A stretch of DNA of 41,452 bases, from contig WAKA01000084.1 in NCBI GenBank assembly GCA_015523565.1, positions 1 through 41,452 on the forward strand, given 5' to 3'. Positions 31,590 through 40,099 of the stretch are shown here, one piece after another (positions within the stretch are counted from its first letter, which is position 1; every line of letters begins with the position of its first letter). The stretch comes from Candidatus Heimdallarchaeota archaeon. GTDB lineage: Archaea > Asgardarchaeota > Heimdallarchaeia > Heimdallarchaeales > Kariarchaeaceae. The notes below the pieces were generated by a model that worked only from the letters and a program-made list of their open reading frames with translations, made no database searches and had not been told where the DNA came from. The position numbers and the translations under genes were made by a program.

Positions 31590-32450
31590 TCATTTGTTCT
31601 TCTTCTTTTTTATGTATTCCTTGATTCTATAGAGCTCTGGTTCCTCCCCTTTTCTTATCAATGCAAACCCTGGTCTAAATCTGTCATAAACTCCTGAACT
31701 TGAAGAAAAAACAGAATATACGTATCTGTTGTATTTTGCATAGCCATCAACAATCGCTACATGGGCTCGAACTATGTATCGAATCTCATTTTTCTCGCAA
31801 AATTCCTTTGCCGCGTCTTCATCAAAAGTATACAGAGATGGCCCCCTTGAATTGGAGAAAAAGCCTTTTGGTGCATTGTTTTTTGACCATACCTGTCTTT
31901 GGGATTCAACAGGGTCGTTGAATACCAATTGAACCAATTCTGGTTTCCTTATGGGATTTTTCCCCTTCACAATCTTTCCTATATCATAAGGATGATCAAC
32001 TGCAGGAATCCCCCCGTGTACGAAAAATGCTTCTCTCTTCATTCTTGCGGCCATTGGAAGATTTCTGAAAAATTCAGAAATTTCTGGAAGAACATGGTCT
32101 ATGTTATAGTGTTTCCTAAGCTCATCAAAAAATCCATACCGTGAACATATGTCGAAATCCTCATGGTTTCCCCGAACCAGAAAAATTGATCTTGGATCAC
32201 CTGAAATCCTCTCCGCCAATCCATTTAAGGTCTCAACCTGCTGACGCCCCCTGTCAACAAAATCACCCAAAAAAACTGCTGGTAACCCCAACTCGTCCCT
32301 AATGGTGTCTGACCTTTTTAACGTCTTGAAATCTCCATGTAAATCGCCAAATGCCAAAATCTCATCTGGCAACTCAAGCAATGCAGGTTGCTTCCGCAAA
32401 ATCTCCATTGCAGACCTAAGGTTCCCCAATAACTCCGATTTGGATATCAT
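31590..32450 (-). CDS. PPP-family serine/threonine protein phosphatase
   Basis: The 286-residue protein has the full PPP metallophosphatase signature: AFGDLHGDFKTLKR (residues about 32-45), FLGDFVDRGRQQVETL, FLVRGNHEDFDI, FVHGGIPAVDHPY and a late RAHVAIVDGYAKY providing another metal His. The HGGI block is followed by FNDPVESQRQVW, resembling the DP region of PP1/PP2A-like enzymes. It dephosphorylates phosphoserine/threonine proteins or bis(5'-nucleosyl) tetraphosphates (ApaH belongs to the same superfamily); the length and the GDFVDRG form favour a protein phosphatase. It is the first gene of a likely operon with ribK and the PH-like gene. No kinase is nearby. Confidence 0.9.
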   Translation of the reverse strand: MISKSELLGNLRSAMEILRKQPALLELPDEILAFGDLHGDFKTLKRSDTIRDELGLPAVFLGDFVDRGRQQVETLNGLAERISGDPRSIFLVRGNHEDFDICSRYGFFDELRKHYNIDHVLPEISEFFRNLPMAARMKREAFFVHGGIPAVDHPYDIGKIVKGKNPIRKPELVQLVFNDPVESQRQVWSKNNAPKGFFSNSRGPSLYTFDEDAAKEFCEKNEIRYIVRAHVAIVDGYAKYNRYVYSVFSSSSGVYDRFRPGFALIRKGEEPELYRIKEYIKKKKNK

Positions 32451-32654
32451 CTAATTCTATCTTGCCAACTTGCTAGAAAAACATTGTCGTCATATCTATC
32501 CCAATCTCCTTCCACAAATGAAAACCGACCGCTACTCAAAAATGACCCTTAATCTATTTGGAAATCACCATTTATTCAATTATTTGTTTATAATTTCGTA
32601 TTTTATCTCAATTTCTCTACAATTGTCTACCGACTCACTTTCCCTCAACATTTG

Positions 32655-32663
32655 CTTTAATAA
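32655..32663 (+). promoter_or_regulatory. TATA-like box for the surface protein gene
   Basis: CTTTAATAA centred about 29 bases before the ATG at 32689, with no Shine-Dalgarno between, indicating a leaderless transcript. Confidence 0.45.
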
Positions 32664-32688
32664 AGAATGCTAATTCAATGTTATTTAC

Positions 32689-33312
32689 ATGAAAGCAAGA
32701 ATAGGAATCTCGTTATTGCTTCTTTTTGTTATCCTGCTTCAGACCTCGGCTGATATTAATACACAGTTGGTCGGAGTAAAGGAGGGTGATTCATTTGATT
32801 TCAAAATCACATTGTACGGGAAAAACATATATGCCCATCCTCCCTTCAATAAAAATCAAACCTTGAATATCAAGGTGACTGGAAACCCAAATAGTACAGA
32901 CGATCTTCCAGTAAGTATAACCTATGAGAACGGAACGGTTGAAGAAAGTTTTGTCCACATGAAGGAATTCGGTGGTCCATTTGTCTATACGGATTGGGAA
33001 TACTGGTCAGATAAGTCCCACCACTGGAACATAGTCGAAGAAGTCACAATAATAGACAAAGATGAGCAATTCACTGTCCAAATTCATGAAAACTCATCAA
33101 CTTACAATCTTGACTATGTAGCATCATACCGTAAAAGTGATGGATCATTACTTCTCTACAATTGGACAGATACATCCACTGTCTCAGGAACACCAGATAC
33201 ACAAAAGATCATTGTCGAGCAAGTGACCTCATCAAACAAGAACAGTAGCCCATTTGCCTTATTTACTCCTATAATTGCAATCCCGATATTGATTAAAAAA
33301 AGAAAAAGATAA
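32689..33312 (+). CDS. Secreted surface protein with C-terminal anchor, function unknown
   Basis: The 207-residue protein has a signal peptide (MKARIGISLLLLFVILLQ, cleavage near TSADIN), a beta-rich exterior of about 160 residues with six or more N-x-S/T sites, and a C-terminal PFALFTPIIAIPILIKKRKR segment. That ending (proline-containing hydrophobic stretch, then Lys/Arg) parallels the tail of the alkaline phosphatase at 10005-11582, so both may use the same anchoring or sorting route. No catalytic motif is visible. ATG 32689 is 29 bases after a TATA-like box. Confidence 0.7.
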   Translation: MKARIGISLLLLFVILLQTSADINTQLVGVKEGDSFDFKITLYGKNIYAHPPFNKNQTLNIKVTGNPNSTDDLPVSITYENGTVEESFVHMKEFGGPFVYTDWEYWSDKSHHWNIVEEVTIIDKDEQFTVQIHENSSTYNLDYVASYRKSDGSLLLYNWTDTSTVSGTPDTQKIIVEQVTSSNKNSSPFALFTPIIAIPILIKKRKR

Positions 33313-33424
33313 GTTCCCATTCCGAGAAATTGACACAACAATCAAATTGCACAAGCTTTGCTATTTTCTAGACTTCTTATCACCATTCAGGGAAATCGCC
33401 CATTTTGTCCAACCCAAAAGCCGT

Positions 33425-34123
33425 TCAATCCTCACGAATGTGACCAATCTGGGAAACTCCCTCTTTATTCCCAGCATTGCCTTCTGAAATCTTCCGACCC
33501 AAAGCAGCCATGAGCATGTCGCTTTCTGTCCTCTCAAGCAAGTATCTTGCAGTATCGACTTTCTTTCGAAGAGAATTGGCTATCTGCTTGCCAAAATCCA
33601 ACCCAATTATATTCTCGTAGATTTCTCCCATGTAATCCAAATACCGACGACCACCTTTCACATCTCCCGACAAAAGATAATGTAGAACAACCCTCCTGAG
33701 CTCACCCACAACATCCGCAAGCCCTGTAACCCAAATCCATGATGGGACATTTAGCTCATTGTAATCTGGAACCTTCTCCCCACTCATGATAGCATGCAGG
33801 ATTTCCAGTTCCACAAACTCCTCAACTCCGCTGATGCTTACATTCCAGCTCAATACTGCCGCCGTATGATCCATCAAAGGTTTCAACTTCCCATAAAGCT
33901 CCCTTGCCTTCATCAGGAATTCCGTCGCATCCCCTCCCTTGACCAAGCGGGAAATGGCCCTCCCCGAAAATCTGTTCAAATCACGCGTCAAGTGGATAAT
34001 CTTCTCCCTGTTGCTGTCAAACTCATCAAGCTCCTTTACAACCCTCTCCAAAATGTCTGACAAATCTCCGAGAATGTCCATAAAAGAATCACCCATGCGA
34101 CATTTAAAACTGTTTTCTCTCAT
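33425..34123 (-). CDS. Translin-family protein
   Basis: The protein, 232 residues from ATG 34123, is all-helical with translin/TRAX (COG2178) features: NREKIIHLTRDLNRFSGRAISRL near the N terminus, a long helical middle with EEFVELEILHAIM, PSWIWVTGLADVVGELRRVVLHYLL, then GRRYLDYMGEIYENI and LRKKVDTARYLLERTESD. Eukaryotic translin-TRAX (C3PO) cleaves RNA through Asp/Glu in TRAX; archaeal relatives form RNA-processing octamers. A frame start at TTG 34132 exists, but a TATA-like box at 34148-34156 is 29 bases before ATG 34123, which favours the ATG. Neighbours give no functional hint. Confidence 0.82.
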   Translation of the reverse strand: MRENSFKCRMGDSFMDILGDLSDILERVVKELDEFDSNREKIIHLTRDLNRFSGRAISRLVKGGDATEFLMKARELYGKLKPLMDHTAAVLSWNVSISGVEEFVELEILHAIMSGEKVPDYNELNVPSWIWVTGLADVVGELRRVVLHYLLSGDVKGGRRYLDYMGEIYENIIGLDFGKQIANSLRKKVDTARYLLERTESDMLMAALGRKISEGNAGNKEGVSQIGHIRED

Positions 34124-34147
34124 TATATCCAAGGTTATGGATACTTG

Positions 34148-34156
34148 ACATATCCT
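34148..34156 (-). promoter_or_regulatory. TATA-like box for the translin gene
   Basis: On the minus strand the sequence reads GGATATGTC about 29 bases before ATG 34123, consistent with leaderless transcription. Weak by sequence alone. Confidence 0.3.
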
Positions 34157-34222
34157 TAAGAAAAAGGGCTAACTCCTAATCCTTTTGTACTTTGAGCATT
34201 CCATTCCATTCAATAATCTCTA

Positions 34223-35413
34223 CTAACGTTCCTGAGAAAACAATTTGACTGCCCTCTCCTTGAGCTGATCGTATCGTTCCTCCAATTCAATAATCGATTT
34301 GAATTTGTCCAATTCCAATGTCTCATTCAATTTTTGGTATGCCTCGTTCAGGTAAAGTTGAATGAAATTTCCCAATGTATCAAATTTCCCAGAACTTATG
34401 TATCCTCTTTCCCCTGAAATCTTTTCCCATAGTTGACTATCATGTTCATAGAACAAAATTTCCCATAAAACCCCAAAATCCTTATGGATTAATTGCAATG
34501 AAATATCCACTTTGTGTAGGGACGAAACAAAGTATACCTCTTGCCAATCTATCCTATGTATTTTTGAATTGATTAATAGTCTAATATTAAATCTTCCTAG
34601 CTTGAATAAATCCTCTTCTATGGGAAAAAAATCATCTGGCATACCTTCATAATCGAACCTAAAATTAACCAGTATGTATTCCATATCTAAACTTGATTGA
34701 TCTTCAAGTTTCAGGTCATAAGTTTCTGAAATATTGATCAATTTATTTTTCAGTAATTCTATTTTTCCCTTTGGACACAAATCATCAATACCCAATTTTT
34801 TTAATTTAGGTAAATTTATGATCATGTCTTGGATATATTCTAATGGGTTTTTGTCCAAATTCAATGTCTGGAGGTTTTCCAAATTTCCAATACTATCAGG
34901 CAAAGAAACAAGTGAATTGTTAGACACATCCAAATATTTCAATTCCACAAGTCTGCCTATAGAATCGGGTAATACAGATAAGTTATTGTCCCCAAGATTA
35001 AACACCTCAAGATTTGTCAGGTTTTCTATACTTTCAGGTAAAGATGTCAATGCATTACTTGATACATCCAAAAATTTCAATTTCGAAAATTCTCCAACAG
35101 AATTAGGTAGCCTAGATATCATGTTCTTTGACAAATCCAAAGTTTCCAGGTCAGACAATTCACTTAACCACTCTGAAACATCTTTAATGCCTGTATTACT
35201 CAAAAATAAATTTCTTAACTTTGTAAATTCCTTGATTATTCCTGGTATGGTTTTGAATGAGTATTTCTCAGACAAATGCAGGCTTACAACCCTTCCATTT
35301 TCCGCAATAAACAAACCGTAAAGTGAATCTAAATCCACCATCCCATTCTCAAGTTCGGAAAACAATGAAACAAGGGCTTCACGGTCTTTTTCACAAATAT
35401 TTTCCTTTTTCAT
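34223..35413 (-). CDS. Leucine-rich repeat protein with unassigned C-terminal domain
   Basis: Residues about 60-220 of 396 are six to seven leucine-rich repeats with a 23-residue period (LxxLxLSxNxISxLPxSIGxL pattern: LETLDLSKNMISRLPNSVG, LKFLDVSSNALTSLPESIE, LKYLDVSNNSLVSLPDSIG). The N-terminal cap (LVSLFSELENGMVDLDSL...ENGRVVSLHLSEK) is like that of other LRR proteins. The C-terminal 170 residues (from about ISETYDLKLEDQ) hold alternating strands and helices (WQEVYFVSSLHKVDISLQLI, LWEILFYEHDSQLWEKI) that I do not recognise. It overlaps the small upstream gene by four bases. No secretion signal, so likely cytoplasmic protein-protein binding. Confidence 0.85.
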   Translation of the reverse strand: MKKENICEKDREALVSLFSELENGMVDLDSLYGLFIAENGRVVSLHLSEKYSFKTIPGIIKEFTKLRNLFLSNTGIKDVSEWLSELSDLETLDLSKNMISRLPNSVGEFSKLKFLDVSSNALTSLPESIENLTNLEVFNLGDNNLSVLPDSIGRLVELKYLDVSNNSLVSLPDSIGNLENLQTLNLDKNPLEYIQDMIINLPKLKKLGIDDLCPKGKIELLKNKLINISETYDLKLEDQSSLDMEYILVNFRFDYEGMPDDFFPIEEDLFKLGRFNIRLLINSKIHRIDWQEVYFVSSLHKVDISLQLIHKDFGVLWEILFYEHDSQLWEKISGERGYISSGKFDTLGNFIQLYLNEAYQKLNETLELDKFKSIIELEERYDQLKERAVKLFSQER

Positions 35414-35664
35414 TTCTTGCCCTCCAATCTAAAAATACCAATTATTAATTCAAAACATATGCGTTTCCCAAATTTCTCTTGTGATCCTTGGTCTAACCCA
35501 ACTAACGGATAAGTTTCTGGAAAATACTCCATATTTTTGTCCGATAATGTGAAAACACCCGAAATCTGATACCCAAGAATATCTCCGCTTATTTTTCTTA
35601 GGTTTTCCTTCTCTATTCTTATAAGTCTTAAATCAAGCAGTTCCTTTGAAAAAAGAATAAACAT
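35410..35664 (-). CDS. Small protein coupled to the LRR gene, unknown function
   Basis: The 84-residue frame begins at ATG 35664 (MFILFSKELLDLRLIRIEK) and ends in an ATGA overlap with the LRR gene, so it is probably the first gene of the pair. It looks like a small beta-alpha domain (LGYQISGVFTLSDKNMEYFPETYPLVG). No known motif. The overlap supports that it is real. Confidence 0.55.
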   Translation of the reverse strand: MFILFSKELLDLRLIRIEKENLRKISGDILGYQISGVFTLSDKNMEYFPETYPLVGLDQGSQEKFGKRICFELIIGIFRLEGKK

Positions 35665-35971
35665 GTCTTTTTATCCATACATATCTATGATATTTGAACT
35701 TCTATATCCTTTTAATGTGATAATTGTTCTCCTTTCCTTTCATGTTGCTCAATAGACTAATCTCCCAATCTAACATTCATCCCCATGACTACTCCGTCTG
35801 AGCCTGACATGCCTGTTACTGTCAAATATTGGAAGGCATCACATCCCTACTTTGTCTTTATTATGGTAGGGTGAAAACCTCATTATCGATTTTTCAATTG
35901 AGTGGGGTACATTATTAATCAACCTTTGAACAATTTCTCAACTAAACTAATTGTCTCAAACGGGAGAACTC
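35665..35971. other. Gap with one possible 29-residue ORF
   Basis: About 300 bases without an assigned gene. On the plus strand ATG 35785 opens a 29-codon frame (MTTPSEPDMPVTVKYWKASHP..) ending TGA at 35874; its composition is protein-like, so it may be a remnant of a longer gene. Promoter for the minus-strand gene at 35664 is expected in the first part. Nothing else seen. Confidence 0.4.
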
Positions 35972-36187
35972 CTATTGAAATGGTAAAATTCCATTGCAAA
36001 ATGTCAAAATCGCAAACTCAACATCTGCAAACACATATTCTGAACAATATCCCTTAATCTTCCCAATAAGTTTCATCATGAATTCCTTAGAAATGTAACT
36101 ATGAAAATCCATCTCTTTAAAGAAATCTTCAATCTTTTTAGAATCAACTCCTGCCTCTTTTTGCCTCTCTAAAGAGAATGAGTTCAC
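35972..36187 (-). pseudogene. Short ORF, possible remnant of a serine hydrolase N terminus
   Basis: The 71-residue frame reads RQKEAGVDSKKIEDFFKEMDF followed by HSYI and a GKIKGYC stretch. Beta-lactamase-like serine hydrolases often start with a GVDSxxIxxFxxxxxxxxxHSF pattern followed by xGKI, so this may be a decayed fragment of one; the rest of that family, including its SxxK active site, is absent. It is not supported by neighbours. It could be a real small protein. Confidence 0.3.
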
Positions 36188-36486
36188 AAAACGGACAACT
36201 GATTTGCTTTGTTATGTAAACCCCTCCTCATTTTAATTTTTTATTTTTATATGTAAATGTCTTTCTCAAATGGAATGCTTGCTTTATCTTAGAATCTAAA
36301 CCACTTATACATTCATCAGGAAAGACAGATGGAATGAAGATACTATGAATTGTCACTTGAAACTCCCTATTTATATCAAAATTAGATCCCTATTTGAGTT
36401 GACAGGAGAAAAAATGAGTGATGTGAAATGCACAATTAATTTATTAATCCCAAAATTTTTTTATTACAAATTGTATATTATACAAT
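36188..36486. other. AT-rich intergenic stretch with a palindrome at its end
   Basis: Nearly 300 bases with no convincing gene. A plus-strand frame from ATG 36415 after AGGAGA runs into the next gene in another frame and looks like a shadow. The last 17 bases form a palindrome, listed separately. Confidence 0.5.
36470..36486. promoter_or_regulatory. Perfect palindrome directly before a start codon, operator candidate
   Basis: ATTGTATA-T-TATACAAT: two 8-base arms around one central T, ending at the base before ATG 36487. A dimeric regulator bound here would cover the transcription start and the initiation codon; the palindrome is also TATA-like. A separate T-rich box at about 36457-36465 could serve as the promoter. 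Confidence 0.5.
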
Positions 36487-37173
36487 ATGAGCATTTTAGA
36501 CTACGAAATGAAAAATGCAAGGGATTTTCTACTGTTCAGTGCATTCATCAATTTTGTATTTTTTATTTTGTTTATTATTGTGGATTTTAAACCGCTTGCA
36601 AATAGGTATTACACAGACGACAATACATCGCGTGCGTTGCTTTTTTCATCAATGTATGGACTTTGGTTCTATCTGGAAACTGGTATTTTTATGATGGGTA
36701 CATTGTATATGGCGTTTTTCTTGTGGAAGGGATTGAGTGACACACAACGCATGGGGGTATTGTTATTTGTGGGGTCTATACTCTTCTTGGATATCAAAAT
36801 CATTTTCGGAAGTTGGGAGAGGACTATCTTCCCAATCTGGCTTTACATAGGGCTGTTCATGTTTTGGATTGGTCTTAACCTTATCTATGGAGAAGGCGGA
36901 TGGGTTTGGCTTTTCAGCTTCGGTACTGTTGCTAGTTTTGTAGTTCAGTTTTTCCTGCTCCATGTTGATACATTTATGTTTAATTATTATATTCCAGGAA
37001 ACTATTCTGACAGGTTGGTGTATCTTAACATTGTGAAGACAGGCATTGGTGTGTTATGGTTTTGGGGAATCGTTTTCCGTTGGTATTTTGCCAAAACATT
37101 CCAGGGAATACCAATTATCCTTGAAAGGAAAAAGGCATATGCACTAAACAACACTAAAAACTATTTTCTCTAA
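36487..37173 (+). CDS. Polytopic membrane protein, unknown function
   Basis: The 228-residue protein has about six or seven hydrophobic helices (FINFVFFILFIIVDF, LETGIFMMGTLYMAFFLW, VLLFVGSILFLDIKIIFG, FPIWLYIGLFMFWIGLNL, VWLFSFGTVASFVVQFFLL, IGVLWFWGIVFRWYFA). Conserved-looking polar positions (YYTDDNTSRA, FMFNYYIPGNYSDR) are in loops. No transporter motif is evident. The ATG at 36487 is immediately preceded by a perfect palindrome, so expression is probably regulated at initiation. It converges on the nitroreductase gene with a four-base overlap. Confidence 0.7.
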   Translation: MSILDYEMKNARDFLLFSAFINFVFFILFIIVDFKPLANRYYTDDNTSRALLFSSMYGLWFYLETGIFMMGTLYMAFFLWKGLSDTQRMGVLLFVGSILFLDIKIIFGSWERTIFPIWLYIGLFMFWIGLNLIYGEGGWVWLFSFGTVASFVVQFFLLHVDTFMFNYYIPGNYSDRLVYLNIVKTGIGVLWFWGIVFRWYFAKTFQGIPIILERKKAYALNNTKNYFL

Positions 37174-37754
37174 GCAAAATATGTGGTTCTTTCCTCAACG
37201 GAAGGACGGTTGCCGACTTTGCGGTTCCGTACCTGCGGAAAACCCAATGGAAGAATGACTTGTGGTCGATAATGCTCTTCAATCCCCAAAATTGTATTCA
37301 GGAATGTTTTCGGCTCTGGTGTATATGTGACAGTTCCCAGTCCTTCCTGCTCAGCTGCCAAGATCATGTATGCAATGGTAAGCCAAGTACTCTCAAGAGA
37401 ATGCCGATCTGACCACCTGCTGTCTTCAAACACAACTAAAAGAACAGGTGCCTCCGTCAGGAAAGGCTTTGTCACCCTGATGTCCTTCTTTTGTACCCAG
37501 TCCAAGAATTCCTTTTCACCTACCGCTCGTTTCTTCCTGTAAAATTCACGTTCAACAGCTTCTGCCTCTTCCCTTATTCGTTTTTTCACCTCAAAATCTG
37601 AAACCACAGCAACCAAATATGGTGACTTGTTTGAACCTGACGGAGCATATATGCCTGCCTGTATGATTCGTTCGACTACTCCATCGGGCAAAGGGTCACG
37701 CTTATACCGTCGAGTAGTTCGCCTCTGTTTCATCACCTCATAACAGCAACCCAT
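37170..37754 (-). CDS. Nitroreductase-family flavoprotein
   Basis: From ATG 37754 the protein has 194 residues and follows the FMN-dependent nitroreductase family: YEVMKQRRTTRRYKRDPLPD, IIQAGIYAPSGSNKSPY (FMN phosphate contacts), STWLTIAYMILAAEQEGLGTVTYTP and VILPLGFPQ near the end. Such enzymes reduce nitro-compounds, quinones or flavin-type cofactors with NAD(P)H; some also act in cofactor synthesis, so the substrate is open. An upstream in-frame TTG (37763) is possible, but the ATG lies about 25 bases after a TCATAGATAAA box, which fits a leaderless mRNA. Divergent from the longin gene. Confidence 0.88.
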   Translation of the reverse strand: MGCCYEVMKQRRTTRRYKRDPLPDGVVERIIQAGIYAPSGSNKSPYLVAVVSDFEVKKRIREEAEAVEREFYRKKRAVGEKEFLDWVQKKDIRVTKPFLTEAPVLLVVFEDSRWSDRHSLESTWLTIAYMILAAEQEGLGTVTYTPEPKTFLNTILGIEEHYRPQVILPLGFPQVRNRKVGNRPSVEERTTYFA

Positions 37755-37965
37755 ACGACACAATTCACCACGAATTTATCTATGATTCCAAACTGCCAAA
37801 AAACGATCTATCCATCTCCTAACCAAATAATAACGGTCTTCTGTATCTCAAACTGCTAAAATTATAAAATTACCAAAAACCTCCTGCCCTATAAAAAAAC
37901 AAGGATCAAGCCCTCCCTCTTGAATTGTTTCAATCAACCTTCTCTCTTTATGTCCATCAAAAAAA

Positions 37966-37973
37966 GTTATATG
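37966..37973 (+). promoter_or_regulatory. TATA-like box for the longin-7TM gene pair
   Basis: GTTATATG centred about 26 bases before ATG 37995, with no ribosome-binding site in between: leaderless transcription is likely. Confidence 0.45.
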
Positions 37974-37994
37974 CCCTAAACAACCTAATAATTT

Positions 37995-38435
37995 ATGATC
38001 AAAGGTTTGTATGTTATCTCCCAAGCAGGAGTGCCCATATATTCCTACAATGAGAATGAAACTGAAGACCAGGACATTCTCTTTTCGGGACTGATAACAG
38101 CTATCAAAAAATTTCTTGAGGAGATAAATGTCGGACAGGTCAGGCAATTCACCACTGAAAGCCATATCATCCAAATCTACTCAAATGCAGGATATGCAGT
38201 TGTTTTCATCTTCGACCTGAGCAGCGGAATTGATGCAGAATCTGGAAAAAAACTGTACAATACAATCCTCGAACAACTTGGGGACTCAATCAAAATGTTT
38301 GAGGAAGCAGGAACTCATTTTACAGATGAACTTGAAACACTCCTTTCATTGACAATTTCTCAATCATTGGCAATCTGGAAAGAATACATTGCGCAAAGCA
38401 AGGTGTCCAAAAAAATACAGGAGAGTCTCTGGTAA
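37995..38435 (+). CDS. Stand-alone longin/roadblock-like protein
   Basis: The 146-residue soluble protein opens MIKGLYVISQAGVPIYSYN, followed by an acidic turn, the helix LFSGLITAIKKFLEEI, strands QFTTESHIIQIYS and YAVVFIFDLSS, then two helices. The order beta-beta-alpha-beta-beta-alpha suits longin or roadblock small domains, which in eukaryotes and Asgard archaea sit on small GTPases and membranes. Its closest relative here is the C-terminal domain of the membrane protein at 25234-26031, where the same modules are fused. The stop overlaps the start of the 7TM gene (TAATG), so they are translated together and probably form a complex. Fold call by eye. Confidence 0.68.
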   Translation: MIKGLYVISQAGVPIYSYNENETEDQDILFSGLITAIKKFLEEINVGQVRQFTTESHIIQIYSNAGYAVVFIFDLSSGIDAESGKKLYNTILEQLGDSIKMFEEAGTHFTDELETLLSLTISQSLAIWKEYIAQSKVSKKIQESLW

Positions 38436-39181
38436 TGGTTGAGATCAGAAACAATATCCCTGTCACCGCAATGTTGTATGAACCATCCGTTGCAATACTC
38501 ATCTCAATCATAGCCATACTTTCCTACAGGAAATACCGAAACAAGAGATCTGAACCCACAAAGTTCTTGTCATACTCCATGATATTCCTGTCACTCTCAA
38601 TACTTGCAACAGGAACTGGAAAAGTAATCATGTTTTTTGCCCCATTCACTCCTGAAGAATTCAATGTCACAGGATTCACAATTCTCATAGGATACTGCCT
38701 GTCAGCCACCTCAAACATATTTGCTGCAAGATTTATCCAATCAATTTTCAAGGATGAAAACTCAAACTTTGCCTTCTACGCCGCAATTGGCAACGGCATA
38801 ACAATCGGCTTCATCATCTCCAAAATTATCGATCCTGACATCGCATTCAAAACATATGCATACAATAAAATTGTCCCTGCACTTATTTGGCATATCATTA
38901 TGACTGCATTGACCTACTCCTCACTCATTATTGTCTCAAGAAATGAAGCCAAGAATGCAACCACAAAGCTGATGAAGACTGGGTTCAAACTAATCTCATA
39001 TTATGGAATAGGATACCTTCTCGTTTTTGTATTCTTCATTGCTGACCTGTTCTACGGAACCGCAAGGGGGAAGGGATACACTATATTCTACTATCTAGGT
39101 TGGACATCCGCCGCAGTGGCAATAATCTTCGCTTACCTCGGATACATCATGCCTGATTGGTTCAGAAAAAAACTTGTTTGA
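38435..39181 (+). CDS. Seven-helix membrane protein, probable sensor partner of the longin protein
   Basis: The 248-residue protein has seven hydrophobic helices (for example LYEPSVAILISIIAILSY, FLSYSMIFLSLSILATG, TGFTILIGYCLSATSNIF, FAFYAAIGNGITIGFIIS, IVPALIWHIIMTALTYSSL, LISYYGIGYLLVFVFFIA, GWTSAAVAIIFAYLGYIM) and ends PDWFRKKLV just after the last helix. That shape matches the 7TM receptor-like input modules of archaeal and bacterial sensor proteins, which usually carry a kinase or other output domain after helix 7. Here no output domain is attached; the longin gene immediately upstream, overlapping by one base, is the likely output. Ligand unknown. Confidence 0.72.
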   Translation: MVEIRNNIPVTAMLYEPSVAILISIIAILSYRKYRNKRSEPTKFLSYSMIFLSLSILATGTGKVIMFFAPFTPEEFNVTGFTILIGYCLSATSNIFAARFIQSIFKDENSNFAFYAAIGNGITIGFIISKIIDPDIAFKTYAYNKIVPALIWHIIMTALTYSSLIIVSRNEAKNATTKLMKTGFKLISYYGIGYLLVFVFFIADLFYGTARGKGYTIFYYLGWTSAAVAIIFAYLGYIMPDWFRKKLV

Positions 39182-39253
39182 ATCAAATAATTCTTGAAAG
39201 TTAACTAGACCTTTATTTTCAACAAAAAAATCAAGACATTCCAAAATATTTGC

Positions 39254-39988
39254 TTAACTTAATCTTGTAATATACTCCAAATCATTTCGATCCAACTTTG
39301 AAAGTATCTCATTAATTTCACTGCGTGTTCTAAACATCTCCCGACCAACATGACGAAAAATGTCTCTCAAACGAACATCCATCAAAACCGCTGAGGGAGT
39401 CAACCGCCCCTTAAATGGGGGGTCTTCCATTATAACTTTTAACCTGTCTTCTACTCGATCACATAAATAAAACTTGTTCTGTCGAAAATGTTCAATCAAA
39501 ACATGTGTTGCACTAGGCGTAAAATTAATCATCTTGTTGTATACCTCTTCCAATACATCTGCATTCTTTTCTATCTCCATTGTAGTGCCACCCAAATAAT
39601 ATAACCCAATCCCTTTATATACGTATAGGGGTCCCATTCCACCAGTTGATACAACATCTCCTGATTTCAAAAACAAAACTGAATAGTAATCCCCCATTAA
39701 ATAGGAACGCAACGCATTTATCGCCCTTTCCACTCTGTCAAGATCATCTTCATCATAGACATGGATGTGTGTTGAACCTGTGAAAATCGTTATCTCCTCA
39801 TAAGAACCAAGATCCATAAATTCTACTTGCATAATTGCATCATCATGATCCAATGACGAATAAATATAGTACCCTTCCTCAAAGCTATCCTCGTAATATG
39901 ACATGAAAGGAATCAATTCCGCTAAATCTTCAAAAATCCTCCTAATAAATATCTGAATTAATCCGCCTTCTCCCCTAGGAAATATCAA
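39254..39988 (-). CDS. Conserved-looking cytoplasmic protein, unknown function
   Basis: The 244-residue frame starts at TTG 39988, after a GAGGG-like sequence, though an internal ATG (MSYYEDSF, residue 29) is possible. The middle is strand-rich (YYIYSSLDHDDAIMQVEFMD, EEITIFTGSTHIHVYDEDD), followed by helices (LDRVERAINALRSYLMGDYY), a second strand-rich part (YSVLFLKSGDVVSTGGMGPLYVYKG) and a helical C terminus. There is no signal peptide or membrane helix. I recognise no family; acidic, soluble and probably globular. Confidence 0.6.
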   Translation of the reverse strand: MIFPRGEGGLIQIFIRRIFEDLAELIPFMSYYEDSFEEGYYIYSSLDHDDAIMQVEFMDLGSYEEITIFTGSTHIHVYDEDDLDRVERAINALRSYLMGDYYSVLFLKSGDVVSTGGMGPLYVYKGIGLYYLGGTTMEIEKNADVLEEVYNKMINFTPSATHVLIEHFRQNKFYLCDRVEDRLKVIMEDPPFKGRLTPSAVLMDVRLRDIFRHVGREMFRTRSEINEILSKLDRNDLEYITRLS

Positions 39989-40099
39989 TTATAATCCCTC
40001 TAAAAATTATTTGATTAAACATTATTTAGACATTTGCAAATTATCCTGCAATCTCTCAAATTAATCTGTAAAATATATCAAAATGATCTATTTTAATAA

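Noticed and set aside
36345..36590. Plus-strand ORF with ATG 36415 preceded by AGGAGA
   Set aside because: It runs out of frame through the start of the membrane protein at 36487, whose helices and palindromic promoter are much better supported.
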